Assembly (NCBI GenBank): GCA_031274075.1
Contig: JAISQQ010000179.1
Span: 1 to 21,293 of the forward strand
Direction of reading: 5' to 3'
DNA: 21,293 bases
DNA from: Accumulibacter sp.
GTDB lineage: Bacteria > Pseudomonadota > Gammaproteobacteria > Burkholderiales > Rhodocyclaceae
The position numbers were made by a program, and so were the translations under genes. Below the pieces are notes generated by a model. The model was not told where the DNA came from and ran no database searches. It saw only the letters and a list, made by a program, of their open reading frames with translations. This document shows positions 1 to 7,237 of this stretch, piece by piece (the first letter of the stretch is position 1; each line of letters begins with the position of its first letter).

Positions 1-390
1 AAGGAGGAACAGCGGGACGGCGCGCTGCTGGCCTTGCGGCAAGTAGACGAAACCCAGCGGCAGGCGGTGCTGGACGAATGGGCGGCGCGCTGCGGCGACA
101 GCAAGGTGCGCCATCCGGCAGGGTATCTGTTCGGCATCGTCCAGAAAGCGATGCGCGGGGAGTTCCGGGCGTGGGCGGCCCAGGAGGCGAGTGCGGATCA
201 GGATTCGTCCGAAAGGACGGACAAAGCGGCGGAGAAAGCGACGGCTTCGCCTTCATCCTCCCTATCCGCCACCCCATCTTCCCCCTCTCCCCCATCCGCC
301 GCACCCGTCAGCCGCGAAGTCGCGCGGGAGCATTTGGCGCGTCTCGGTTCGATTCTCAAGAAGTCCAGGGGAAGCTCGCGTTATGGTTAA
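1..390 (+). CDS. C-terminal fragment of an STY4528-like integrative-element replication protein (5' end outside window)
   Basis: The frame is open from base 1 to the TAA at 388-390, so about 129 C-terminal residues are visible and the true start lies left of the window. The first half carries a compact helical segment with the motifs AVLDEWAARC, HPAGYLFGIVQKAMRGEF and RAWAAQ, which I associate with the C-terminus of STY4528-type replication proteins in PFGI-1-like integrative and conjugative elements. That match is from memory and not verified. A Ser/Pro/Ala-rich low-complexity linker follows (about residues 80-105), then a basic tail ending SILKKSRGSSRYG. The gene converges on the long minus-strand operon. 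If the family call is right, an integrative element or its remnant abuts the secretion operon on the left. A plain helix-turn-helix plasmid replication protein is the main alternative. Confidence 0.5.
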   Translation, partial: KEEQRDGALLALRQVDETQRQAVLDEWAARCGDSKVRHPAGYLFGIVQKAMRGEFRAWAAQEASADQDSSERTDKAAEKATASPSSSLSATPSSPSPPSAAPVSREVAREHLARLGSILKKSRGSSRYG

Positions 391-403
391 ACACGGCCGT
401 GCC

Positions 404-436
404 TATAAAAACACGACCGGACGTTGTCTGCGGTCG
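404..436 (-). terminator. Rho-independent-like terminator of the secretion operon
   Basis: Read on the minus strand, a perfect 6-bp GC-rich stem (CGACCG at 436-431 with CGGTCG at 419-414, 11-nt loop) starts 8 nt after the transglutaminase stop codon. It is followed directly by TGTTTTTATA (413-404). Stem, position and T-run all fit an intrinsic terminator for the minus-strand operon. A perfect 10-bp palindrome CACGGCCGTG sits just beyond at 392-401 and may help stop the convergent plus-strand gene. Confidence 0.6.
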
Positions 437-443
437 CGCGCTT

Positions 444-1337
444 TCAGGTTCCTATCTCGACCAGGATTTCGCCTTCGATACGGTAGCGGTGAGCCGTGCC
501 CAAGACGTTGACCGGATCATGATGGTGAATGCGAAAGCCCACATAAATCTGGGGCGAGGCGCACCAGTTGCCCTTTTGAGCGTCGAGAATCCGCCACGCT
601 CCGTCGAAGAGGATCTCCGCCCAGTTGTGATAGGCATTGGCGCGCAGCACGAGATCCTGCTCGGTGACGTAACCGCCGATCACGCGGGCGGGGATGCCGA
701 GCGCGCGCGCCAGGGCGACGACGAGGCCGGCGAATTCGGTACAGTCGCCACGGCGCGCCTCCAGAGCATAGCGCGCGCCGAGATCGGGCGCGATATAGCC
801 TGCATAGGTCAGGTTTGAGCGTACCCAATCGTAGATGGCGCGGGCGCTCGCCGCCGGGCTTTCCCGCCGCAGGGTTTCGGCCTGCTGGCGAATGGCCGGG
901 TCGTCGGACTCGACGTAAGCTTCGGGACGAAGCCAGTCTTCGTTTCCGGCCACGGATCCGGCCTCGACCGTCGCACGCAATTCGGCTTCGCAAGTGACAT
1001 GGATCTGCTTGTGTGCGTAGGCGGAAAAGCTGTCGAAACCCAGTTCGAGAATGTTGTGGGCGAGACGATCCTGAAGGAGACGGTATTCGGTGGAAACCTG
1101 AACTGCGGTGAGACGCTGTGTCGCCGTGGGTCCGACCGGCAGATAACACCAGAAACGCTGTGCCGACAGGCGGTACGCATGAGGATTGCGAAAACCGAGA
1201 TTGAGGCGCATGCGGCGATGCCACACGGTGGATTCGGCCAGCGCGGCAAACGGTCCCCCGGCAAGCCTTGTCGTGAGCGGAACCGCAAGCGCCTGCCGCA
1301 GGAGGCGGCGGCGGCCGGGAGAACTCAGGTGCCGCAT
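444..1337 (-). CDS. Exported transglutaminase-like cysteine protease/transferase
   Basis: 297 residues. The catalytic triad of the transglutaminase-like superfamily is visible: Cys199 in RRGDCTEFAGLVVALAR, His237 in AYHNWAEILF and Asp252 in WRILDAQKG. The preceding helical stretch ARAIYDWVRSNLTY (about 165-178) and the GIPARVIGGYV strand are typical of this fold. The N-terminus has an arginine-rich stretch (SPGRRRLLRQALAVPL) followed by a hydrophobic segment, compatible with a Tat-type signal, so periplasmic action is likely. About 160 residues before the catalytic core form an N-terminal domain I cannot name. It is the last gene of the operon; its start overlaps the rhodanese stop by 13 bp, implying translational coupling. 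The substrate is unknown. By context it could trim or crosslink a protein handled by the secretion machine. Confidence 0.85.
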   Translation of the reverse strand: MRHLSSPGRRRLLRQALAVPLTTRLAGGPFAALAESTVWHRRMRLNLGFRNPHAYRLSAQRFWCYLPVGPTATQRLTAVQVSTEYRLLQDRLAHNILELGFDSFSAYAHKQIHVTCEAELRATVEAGSVAGNEDWLRPEAYVESDDPAIRQQAETLRRESPAASARAIYDWVRSNLTYAGYIAPDLGARYALEARRGDCTEFAGLVVALARALGIPARVIGGYVTEQDLVLRANAYHNWAEILFDGAWRILDAQKGNWCASPQIYVGFRIHHHDPVNVLGTAHRYRIEGEILVEIGT

Positions 1338-2227
1338 CGCGGGGTGCGCGGCCCCTGTTCGCGCGCTTTCCAGACCGCTTGCTGAAGCGCGAGCTGATTG
1401 CGGTATTCATCGACACTGCCACTGTAGACCAGGATTGGAACGGGGCGAACCGCCCGCGAGAGTTCCTCGATACGTGCGTCGACGAACCCATCGGCGGTTG
1501 CCAGCACGATGGCTGTAACGCCCGCGTTCCGCCGGTCGCGAAGCGCGCCAACGATCGCTTCCGCAGTGGGAGCGGGAATCGTGCGGGCCGAAGCTAGGCC
1601 ATGAGCGAGGGCGGCGAGGCGGGTGTCGAGCAGCACGAGGTTTCGCGGATTGCGTGTTTCCTGCCAGAATTCGGTGGCGGAGAGGCGGATCTGGGCCGCG
1701 AGCGCGGGTGCCCGTCCGTTCAGGGGAAGCGCGTGCGCCTGCCATTGCGCGACACCGCCGCGCAGAACCTGCACGTGCGCGTAACCACGGCGCTTGAGGT
1801 GCGCGCACTGCACGTAGAGCTCGTGCTCGCCCTTGCCGTCGCCAATGAGCACGAGACGCTTGTTCCGCCAGTAAGATTTGCTCGCCAGCGCGCCGGGAGA
1901 GACGTTCACCGCGGGGGGGATGTGAAAGGCCGCGAAAGCCGCTGGCGATCTCAGGTCGGCCAACATGAGATTCGGGGCGGAGAGCATTGCCTGAAGCTTG
2001 TCGGCGTCCAGGGCGCAATCGTAATTGGCCGCGTCGCCCGCGGGATTTTTACGCGCTATCGCGCCGCCGGCGGGTTCGCTACTGTCGTCATCGCGACCGC
2101 AGCTACTCCCGGTCGCGGGAATGCCATCGAGCGCGGCGGGCGGCTGGGTGCCCGGCGACAGTTGCGCGTGAGCCAGCGGCACGGCGAGACAACAAGCGCA
2201 CAGTGCGCTACGGAGAAAGGAATTCAT
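1325..2227 (-). CDS. Exported tandem rhodanese-like protein lacking the catalytic Cys
   Basis: 300 residues with a Sec signal peptide (MNSFLRSALCACCLAVPLAHA, cleavage probably after AHA at residue 21). A first rhodanese fold spans about 75-170: LMLADLRSPAAFAAFHIPPAVNV and the closing strand VQVLRGGVAQWQA are characteristic. The loop that should hold the sulfur-carrying Cys reads VLIGDGKGEHE, without Cys, so sulfurtransferase activity is unlikely. A second, more divergent copy spans about 183-285 (VLLDTRL; ILVYSGSVDEYRNQ) and also lacks a Cys there. The protein probably acts as a periplasmic binding or structural module. Between the signal peptide and first domain lies a low-complexity linker. 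A strong Shine-Dalgarno sequence precedes the start, only 7 nt separate it from the pseudopilin gene upstream, and its 3' end overlaps the transglutaminase gene. Confidence 0.8.
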   Translation of the reverse strand: MNSFLRSALCACCLAVPLAHAQLSPGTQPPAALDGIPATGSSCGRDDDSSEPAGGAIARKNPAGDAANYDCALDADKLQAMLSAPNLMLADLRSPAAFAAFHIPPAVNVSPGALASKSYWRNKRLVLIGDGKGEHELYVQCAHLKRRGYAHVQVLRGGVAQWQAHALPLNGRAPALAAQIRLSATEFWQETRNPRNLVLLDTRLAALAHGLASARTIPAPTAEAIVGALRDRRNAGVTAIVLATADGFVDARIEELSRAVRPVPILVYSGSVDEYRNQLALQQAVWKAREQGPRTPRCGT

Positions 2228-2234
2228 GATCTGC

Positions 2235-2819
2235 TTACCTCCTCTCGCGTGGTGCTTCCGGGGTGGTGAATTCGTTTCCCGGCCCGGTCGTCCTGGGCAG
2301 AACCAGCGCCCCGGAGTTTACGCCAAGCTCCATCTGCAACAAGGCGTCGGCCGGGTAGGAAAACACCCATTCGGTGTAGCGTTGCTTACCTTGAAAGTGG
2401 GACTCCTCGGCCTGAAAGCCGTCCTGCTTGATCGGAACCTGCTCCGAAAGCGAGTATACACCGATGATGCGCCCGCCCATGCGCATGAGTCCCCATTCGG
2501 CCTTGCCCGTCATCGGGTCGACGAAGATTTTGCGCAGGTGGCGACGAACGCCGGGCACACGGTCGTCGCGCAGCAATTGCTCAAGGGACTGGGGGTACTC
2601 CGGGATGACAGCGTTGGACGAGGCGGCGTGATAGCGGGCGAGCGCGGTACGGAACTGGCGACCGATGGCGATCAGTTCCTTTTCCTTATCGCGGCGCGTG
2701 GCCGTGGCCGCGACTTCGATGGCCAAGGCTGACGAGGCGGCGATGCCGGCAACGACCAGCAAGGTCCACACATAACTGAAACCGCGTTGGCGTATCACGG
2801 TACGTTCAGAAGGCCTCAT
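2235..2819 (-). CDS. Minor pseudopilin-like protein, atypical +5 residue
   Basis: 194 residues from the ATG at 2819; an in-frame ATG at 2834 is an alternative, and neither has a strong Shine-Dalgarno. The N-terminus is a type IV pilin-like signal: RQRG|FSYVW followed by a hydrophobic helix (TLLVVAGIAASSALAIEVA) and a charged stretch RRDKEKELI. Prepilin peptidase would cut after Gly13. Position +5 of the mature protein is Trp, not the conserved Glu. The globular part holds YPQSLEQLLRD, a VDPMTGKAEWGLM motif and IIGVYSLSEQVPIK, a pattern I recognise from unnamed type II secretion system proteins beside secretin genes. The C-terminus is proline-rich and polar. The gene overlaps the previous pseudopilin by 14 bp. 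A role as a minor or tip subunit of the pseudopilus is inferred. Confidence 0.75.
   Translation of the reverse strand: MRPSERTVIRQRGFSYVWTLLVVAGIAASSALAIEVAATATRRDKEKELIAIGRQFRTALARYHAASSNAVIPEYPQSLEQLLRDDRVPGVRRHLRKIFVDPMTGKAEWGLMRMGGRIIGVYSLSEQVPIKQDGFQAEESHFQGKQRYTEWVFSYPADALLQMELGVNSGALVLPRTTGPGNEFTTPEAPRERR
2237..2245 (-). promoter_or_regulatory. Strong ribosome binding site of the rhodanese gene
   Basis: On the minus strand AGAGGAGGT lies 9 nt before the ATG at 2227 and overlaps the stop codon of the upstream pseudopilin. It is among the best Shine-Dalgarno matches seen in the operon and fixes the start. It suggests the last two genes are translated at their own, higher rate. Confidence 0.7.
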
Positions 2820-3183
2820 AGCTGCGCCCGTCATGCGCGAGTCCGCTCGCACCGCTCTTGACATTGCTGATACCCCCTTCTTCGGACGCCTCATCGATGA
2901 CCAGAACCCAGGTACTCGCCGACTCGGTGACCGGGTCCACCGGCACGGCGCGCAGGTACTTGTGTTCCACGAGTTCCTCAAGGTCGCTGGGGTAGCGGCC
3001 TTTGTCGGCAAAGAACCTATCCAGCGTGATGCGCAGCACATTGAGGTTTTCCTGCAGGACCACATCCTTCGATTTATCAACCGAGCCGAAATAACGTGGC
3101 ACGGCAATGGTGAGCAACAGAGCCACAATGCTCATCACGACGAGCATCTCGATCAGCGTAAATCCCCGGCGCCAAGCGTTCAT
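2806..3183 (-). CDS. GspG-like pseudopilin
   Basis: 125 residues. A class III signal begins at once: MNAWRRG|FTLIEMLVVMSIVALLLTI, with Gly-1, Phe+1 and Glu+5 all present, followed by the usual VPRYFGSVDKSK segment. The globular part contains ENLNVLRITLDRFFADKGRY, PSDLEELVEHKYLRAVPVDP and STWVLVIDEA, as in short GspG/GspH-like pilins. It would be processed and methylated by a prepilin peptidase not encoded here, and assemble into a pseudopilus driven by the GspE/GspF genes of this operon. It starts 9 nt after the preceding pseudopilin gene and overlaps the next one. Which minor pseudopilin class (H, I or J) it corresponds to cannot be told from sequence alone. Confidence 0.85.
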   Translation of the reverse strand: MNAWRRGFTLIEMLVVMSIVALLLTIAVPRYFGSVDKSKDVVLQENLNVLRITLDRFFADKGRYPSDLEELVEHKYLRAVPVDPVTESASTWVLVIDEASEEGGISNVKSGASGLAHDGRSYEAF

Positions 3184-3192
3184 TCGCGCTCC

Positions 3193-3678
3193 TCACCAGT
3201 CGCGGTAAGGGACGTTGTTGAGGCCGACGCGGTCGGAGGTCGAATAAACATCGAAGACGTCGTCGCCCTCGACCGGTTCCTCCGGCGGGGAGTCGTAGCT
3301 GCGCAATCCCCAACTCGCCGCGGGATCGGTTTCGCTGCCCACGACCATGGGATCGCGCGGAATGCGGCGCAGGAAGTAAAGCTTTTTGCGTACCGGGCTA
3401 CGCTGGTCCTCGACGCCTTCCACAAGTACTTCGAGTGAGGGGGGATAGCCGGATTCGCCAAGCCGGGTGACGATGCGTCCCTGCTCGGAAGCGCGTTTGT
3501 AGGCATCGAGCGCCTCGCGGATATCGGCCAGCGCCGCGCGCAGTTCGCGCTCCTTGTCGCGCTGTACGGCGAGCTGCGCCAGTGGCACGGTAACGAGCGC
3601 GAGCACACTCATGATGGCGAGCGTCATCATCAGCTCGACGAAGGTGAACCCAGAAGTGCGGCGGCGCCGGAAGGCCAT
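3193..3678 (-). CDS. GspG/GspH-like pseudopilin
   Basis: 161 residues. Prepilin signal MAFRRRRTSG|FTFVELMMTLAIMSVLALVT with Glu+5 present. The helix continues into a charged heptad-like stretch (VQRDKERELRAALADIREAL), then YPPSLEVLVEGV, LYFLRRIPRDPMV and WGLRSYDSPPEEP. The PRDPM/WGL pattern recurs in the 2235-2819 product, so these two minor pseudopilins look like diverged copies. The start codon shares a base with the secretin stop (TGATG at 3680-3676), a coupled stop-start. It is expected in the inner membrane before processing and in the pseudopilus after. Confidence 0.85.
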   Translation of the reverse strand: MAFRRRRTSGFTFVELMMTLAIMSVLALVTVPLAQLAVQRDKERELRAALADIREALDAYKRASEQGRIVTRLGESGYPPSLEVLVEGVEDQRSPVRKKLYFLRRIPRDPMVVGSETDPAASWGLRSYDSPPEEPVEGDDVFDVYSTSDRVGLNNVPYRDW

Positions 3679-6026
3679 CAGGGTACCACCTGAACGGCAT
3701 GTTCTACCGGCAGGGCCACCGGTGCCGCCAGCGCGGGCTCCGGACTCGCCGACAGTAATTGGATGCGGGCGGCGGCAGCGGGTTTGAGCGCCTTGAAGGC
3801 GATGGTGGCGACGTCCTGCCGCCCGTTGACGCCCGCATCCAGGCGCACGACGGCGATGAACACGCGCCCCTGCGCCGGATCGATGCGCTGGGTAAAGCTG
3901 GTGCGACCGTTGCCTTGGCGGAAAAAACCGCCCTCCTGTACGCCAACGGCCTGTAGCACCTGCGGATCAAAGCCGACGAGTAACGGCAAGCCGCCCACCG
4001 CCGGCTGACTGTTCAGTTGCAACACGGCGCTGAACTGCTCGCCGACCTTTACTTGGGCCGGCGCCTGCCAGCCAAGCGAAAACACCCCCGCCGGCGTCGG
4101 CGCCGGCGCTGGCGCGGCTTTCGGAGCGGTATCGGCCGGCGTCTCAGCGGCGGCGGGCGTGTCGCCCCGCTTGCCTTCGGCCGGCCCATCGTCTGGCGCC
4201 TCGTCCAGATTGGTCAGGTGCAGCGATTGCGCACCGATATAGCTTTCGGTACCGGCGTCGAACTCGGCCGCCAGCATGTCGGGCCGGCGAATGGAACGCA
4301 GAATGTGAGGGGTGATCGATAACAGGATTTCGCTACGCTGCGTGTCGTCCTTTTGACTGCCGAAGAGACGACCGGCGACCGGCAGCTCGCCGAGCAAGGG
4401 CATCTTGTTCGCGGTGATGCGGTCTTCGTCGCTGATGAGGCCGGCGAGAATCTGTGTCTCACCGTCCTTGAGCTGGAGCACCGTGTCCGCGTTGCGGGTT
4501 CCGATTTGGTACGAGAGTGTGCCGGTCTGGCTGAGGATTTCGCGCACCAGATTGGAAACTTCGAGACTCACCTTGATCCCGACTTCTTCGTCAAGATAGA
4601 TATTGGGCTCCACTTCGAGCTTGAGGCCGACGTCGACGTAGTTCACCGATTCCGAGACGAAGCCGGTAGACGTGGAGGTGGTGGTGATCACCGGCACGCG
4701 GTCGCCGATCTGAATCTTGGCTTTTTCTTTATTGCGCACGCGGATGCGCGGATTTGCGAGGATGTTGCCGTCCTGGTCCTCCCTGCGGGCGTTGATGATC
4801 AGGCTGCCGATCGTGGCGGAAGTGGTCGCCGACGACAGGTGGCGCAAGTCCGCCAGCGTTGTGCTGGTACCACTCGAAGGCAACGGCGACAAGGTGAGCT
4901 GGCTCGGCCACTGGATGCCAAGTTCCATCAGACGCGAGCGCTTCACTTCGAGGATCTCGACCTCAAGCATGACTTCGGGGTCGTGCAGATCCTGCAGGGC
5001 GACAATACGCTCGGCCATGCGGATGGCCTCGGGCGTGTCGCGCATGATGATCAGGCCAAGCCGCTCGTCGATGACGAGATCCTTGGTCTTGACGATGGTC
5101 TTGATCGTGTTCGACACCGCCTTCACGTCGGCGTTGGCCAGATAGAAGCTGCGTACCGACAGCGCCTGGTAGTCCTTGATCTTGTCGGGCGTGCCCGGAT
5201 AAATCAGAATGCTGTTGTCGTTGAGCACCTTCTGATCGAGTTTGTTGGTGACGAGGATCACCCGTAGGGCGTCCTCGACGGTGGTGTTTTTGGCGAACAC
5301 GGTGGCCTTGAGGTCCGGACGGATATCCTTGTCGTAGAAGAAGTTCAGCCCCGAGACCTTGGCGAGGACCTCCAGCACGGAACGCAGCGGCGCATCGCGA
5401 AAAGCGAGCGAGACCGGCTTGCGAAAACGCTCGGAAAGCCGCGCGTCGAAACGCGGCTGCCTGGCGCGGGCGTCGTCGATACGCATTTTCAGGTTCAGCG
5501 CGGCTTTCTGCGAGGGGTTCTCCAGCAGGACCAGGCGCAACTTTTCCAGGGCGCTTTCGAGATCGGCGGCGTCGCCTTTCTTGAAAAGGGCTTCGGCCTC
5601 GGCGACGATCTGGCGATGCTGACGTTCGAGTACGATGAGGTCCAGTCCCTGAGCCGCCATCGGGTTGTTCGGATCGAGCGTCTGAACGAAGCGATAGGCC
5701 TTCTCGGCATCGCTGACTCGCCCGTCACGCCGCGCCTGCTCGGCCTCGGCGATCGAGCGGTTGATAAGCGAGGCACGATAGCTCGCCAGCGCGATGCGGT
5801 ACTCGGCATTCTTGGGATCGGCCTTTACCGCTTCTTCGAGTCGTTTGATGCCATGTTCGACCGCACCTTCGGCCAGCAGAGCGCGTCCTTCGTCATACGC
5901 CTCCATGCCCGCGCACGCGCAGAGCATCAACGCGACGGCGAGTGCGGCGGCATATCGATGGAGAGATCCTGGCCACAGGCATCTCATGGCGCCGTACCGC
6001 ATCGTGTCCTTCATTCGTTGGTTCAT
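3678..6026 (-). CDS. Secretin lipoprotein with N-terminal TPRs and C-terminal cohesin-like domain
   Basis: 782 residues. A lipoprotein signal ends at Cys38 (LCAC box) after a hydrophobic stretch. TPR-like helices follow (about 42-185). Then come an STN-like domain (about 200-275, with PVSLAFRDAPLRSVLEVLAK), a secretin N-domain (290-345) and the secretin pore domain (350-577), with VPVITTTSTSTGFVSES, VNYVDVGLKLEVEP, LKDGETQILAGLI and the closing ITPHILRSIRRPD. After a Pro/Ala/Thr-rich linker (about 610-647), residues 650-770 resemble a cohesin-type beta sandwich (VKVGEQFSAVLQLNS, PLLVGFDPQVLQAVGV, GRVFIAVVRLD). It should form the outer-membrane pore for this system. The start overlaps the GspC-like gene by 4 nt (ATGA). 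The extra TPR and cohesin parts separate it from classical GspD; MshL/PilQ-like secretins are the nearest alternative. Confidence 0.92.
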   Translation of the reverse strand: MNQRMKDTMRYGAMRCLWPGSLHRYAAALAVALMLCACAGMEAYDEGRALLAEGAVEHGIKRLEEAVKADPKNAEYRIALASYRASLINRSIAEAEQARRDGRVSDAEKAYRFVQTLDPNNPMAAQGLDLIVLERQHRQIVAEAEALFKKGDAADLESALEKLRLVLLENPSQKAALNLKMRIDDARARQPRFDARLSERFRKPVSLAFRDAPLRSVLEVLAKVSGLNFFYDKDIRPDLKATVFAKNTTVEDALRVILVTNKLDQKVLNDNSILIYPGTPDKIKDYQALSVRSFYLANADVKAVSNTIKTIVKTKDLVIDERLGLIIMRDTPEAIRMAERIVALQDLHDPEVMLEVEILEVKRSRLMELGIQWPSQLTLSPLPSSGTSTTLADLRHLSSATTSATIGSLIINARREDQDGNILANPRIRVRNKEKAKIQIGDRVPVITTTSTSTGFVSESVNYVDVGLKLEVEPNIYLDEEVGIKVSLEVSNLVREILSQTGTLSYQIGTRNADTVLQLKDGETQILAGLISDEDRITANKMPLLGELPVAGRLFGSQKDDTQRSEILLSITPHILRSIRRPDMLAAEFDAGTESYIGAQSLHLTNLDEAPDDGPAEGKRGDTPAAAETPADTAPKAAPAPAPTPAGVFSLGWQAPAQVKVGEQFSAVLQLNSQPAVGGLPLLVGFDPQVLQAVGVQEGGFFRQGNGRTSFTQRIDPAQGRVFIAVVRLDAGVNGRQDVATIAFKALKPAAAARIQLLSASPEPALAAPVALPVEHAVQVVP

Positions 6027-6571
6027 TGGATTCCACCGACTTCAAGCGTCTGTAATTCGTTGAGCGGCAGATAGCGTAGCATGAGCGTGTTGCCTTCGAG
6101 CTTTTCCACACGGTACGCATCGGCGATGGTATCGCCGACGGCGACGGCGAGGTTCTGGTCCATGTACTGAAGGAAGACGAATGAACGCCCGCGATCCATG
6201 TAGCGGCCGAGCACCAGAAAGGGAAGCGGTGGCGCCGTGGGCGTTTCTACCGGTTCCACTACGGGCGCCGCGATCGCCTCGACGGGCGCGGATTCCACTC
6301 GGGGGGGCGCCCACGACATGGGCGCAAAGAGCAGTGCCCCTTCCTCGCCGACTTCACCGCGCGGGTGGATCGGCAACACCTCGACGGCCTCGTCGCGCAG
6401 GCGGCGGTTCGTTTCGCGCGGCGGCCGCCGCTCAATGGCGGCGGCCGGCGTTGCCGTGGCGCGCGTGCTGAGTTCGACGTCATTGCCGGCTTCCTCGGGG
6501 GCGAACCAGGTCGCGATCAGCGTGGCCGCGAGGACGAGGACGAGCAGGGTGCGAGTCGTGCGTGGTGTCAT
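6023..6571 (-). CDS. GspC/PilP-like periplasmic connector protein
   Basis: 182 residues with one N-terminal membrane segment (about 8-23, LLVLVLAATLIATWF) and the rest periplasmic. A Pro/Ala/Val-rich linker (about 85-115) leads to a small C-terminal beta domain, about 118-180, containing FLVLGRYMDRGRSFVFLQYM, NLAVAVGDTIADAYRVEKL and LPLNELQTLEVGG. This layout matches the homology region of GspC, or PilP/MshK, which links the inner-membrane platform to the secretin. Sequence identity to a named family is weak, so the call leans on topology and position directly before the secretin. It is joined by 4-nt ATGA overlaps to both neighbours. Confidence 0.7.
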   Translation of the reverse strand: MTPRTTRTLLVLVLAATLIATWFAPEEAGNDVELSTRATATPAAAIERRPPRETNRRLRDEAVEVLPIHPRGEVGEEGALLFAPMSWAPPRVESAPVEAIAAPVVEPVETPTAPPLPFLVLGRYMDRGRSFVFLQYMDQNLAVAVGDTIADAYRVEKLEGNTLMLRYLPLNELQTLEVGGIQ

Positions 6572-7218
6572 CCCTCAGTTCCCGAAGACAGGCGGGCCGG
6601 TCGCGCTCCCTCGCTTGGCGTGTTCGTGAGCACGATCCACTGCACGCGCGCCTCGATATCCGCGGCGTCGATGCGCGCGCGCCTGAAGTGGACACTGCGC
6701 AAAGCCAGCGCGCGCTGTTCGGCGAGCGCGCGCGCGATGAAGCGATAAACGGCGGGCGCCGGTCCCTGTAGCGGCAGTTCCATCCGGTAGCGCAGAAAAC
6801 CGCCGACGGTATCGGGTTCGACGCGGTACTCGCCACGACTCAATGCCACGCCCTCTTCGTCGGCGACACGGAGCAGGTTCTGCAACAGCACAGGAACGTC
6901 ATCATGCGGCAACAACACGGCTTCGAATGCGCGCAGGCGGGATCGACCTCCCGTCGCCTCGCGGGCCGTGCGCGACGCGGTGCGCGCCCGCGCTTCGCGC
7001 ATATCGCTGCGTTCGAGTTCGGCGATGCGCCGCTGCAATACGTCCAGCTCGTTCATCTGCCAGCGTTCGCCGAGCGCGGCCGCGACGACGAGCACGACCA
7101 GGAGCGCGGCCAGCGCGCCGGCAAGGCCGAAACAGCGCCACAGCCGGCCCAGCGCGCGGGCGATCTCCCAGCCGAGGCGATCGAACTGCGTCGCCAGCCA
7201 GAAACGAGTCTGTCTCAT
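6568..7218 (-). CDS. GspM/PilO-like inner-membrane assembly protein
   Basis: 216 residues from the ATG at 7218. An upstream in-frame start at 7305 would run into the preceding gene and lacks the ribosome binding site seen here. A short cytoplasmic N-terminus precedes one membrane helix (about 32-52, with ALAALLVVLVVAAAL). An arginine-rich coiled-coil stretch follows (LDVLQRRIAELERSDMREAR), then a ferredoxin-like alpha/beta domain with VPVLLQNLLRVADEEGVALS, GEYRVEPD, LRYRMELPLQG and AVYRFIARALAE. This is the PilO/GspM layout; these proteins pair with PilN/GspL to form the inner-membrane platform. It sits between the L-like and C-like genes, as expected. Confidence 0.75.
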   Translation of the reverse strand: MRQTRFWLATQFDRLGWEIARALGRLWRCFGLAGALAALLVVLVVAAALGERWQMNELDVLQRRIAELERSDMREARARTASRTAREATGGRSRLRAFEAVLLPHDDVPVLLQNLLRVADEEGVALSRGEYRVEPDTVGGFLRYRMELPLQGPAPAVYRFIARALAEQRALALRSVHFRRARIDAADIEARVQWIVLTNTPSEGARPARLSSGTEG

Positions 7219-7226
7219 GTCCGCGG

Positions 7227-7234
7227 CACCTCCA
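7227..7234 (-). promoter_or_regulatory. Ribosome binding site fixing the start of the GspM/PilO-like gene
   Basis: TGGAGGTG on the minus strand, 8 nt before the ATG at 7218, within the 19-nt gap after the previous stop codon. It favours this start over the upstream one. Confidence 0.65.
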
Positions 7235-7237
7235 CGC

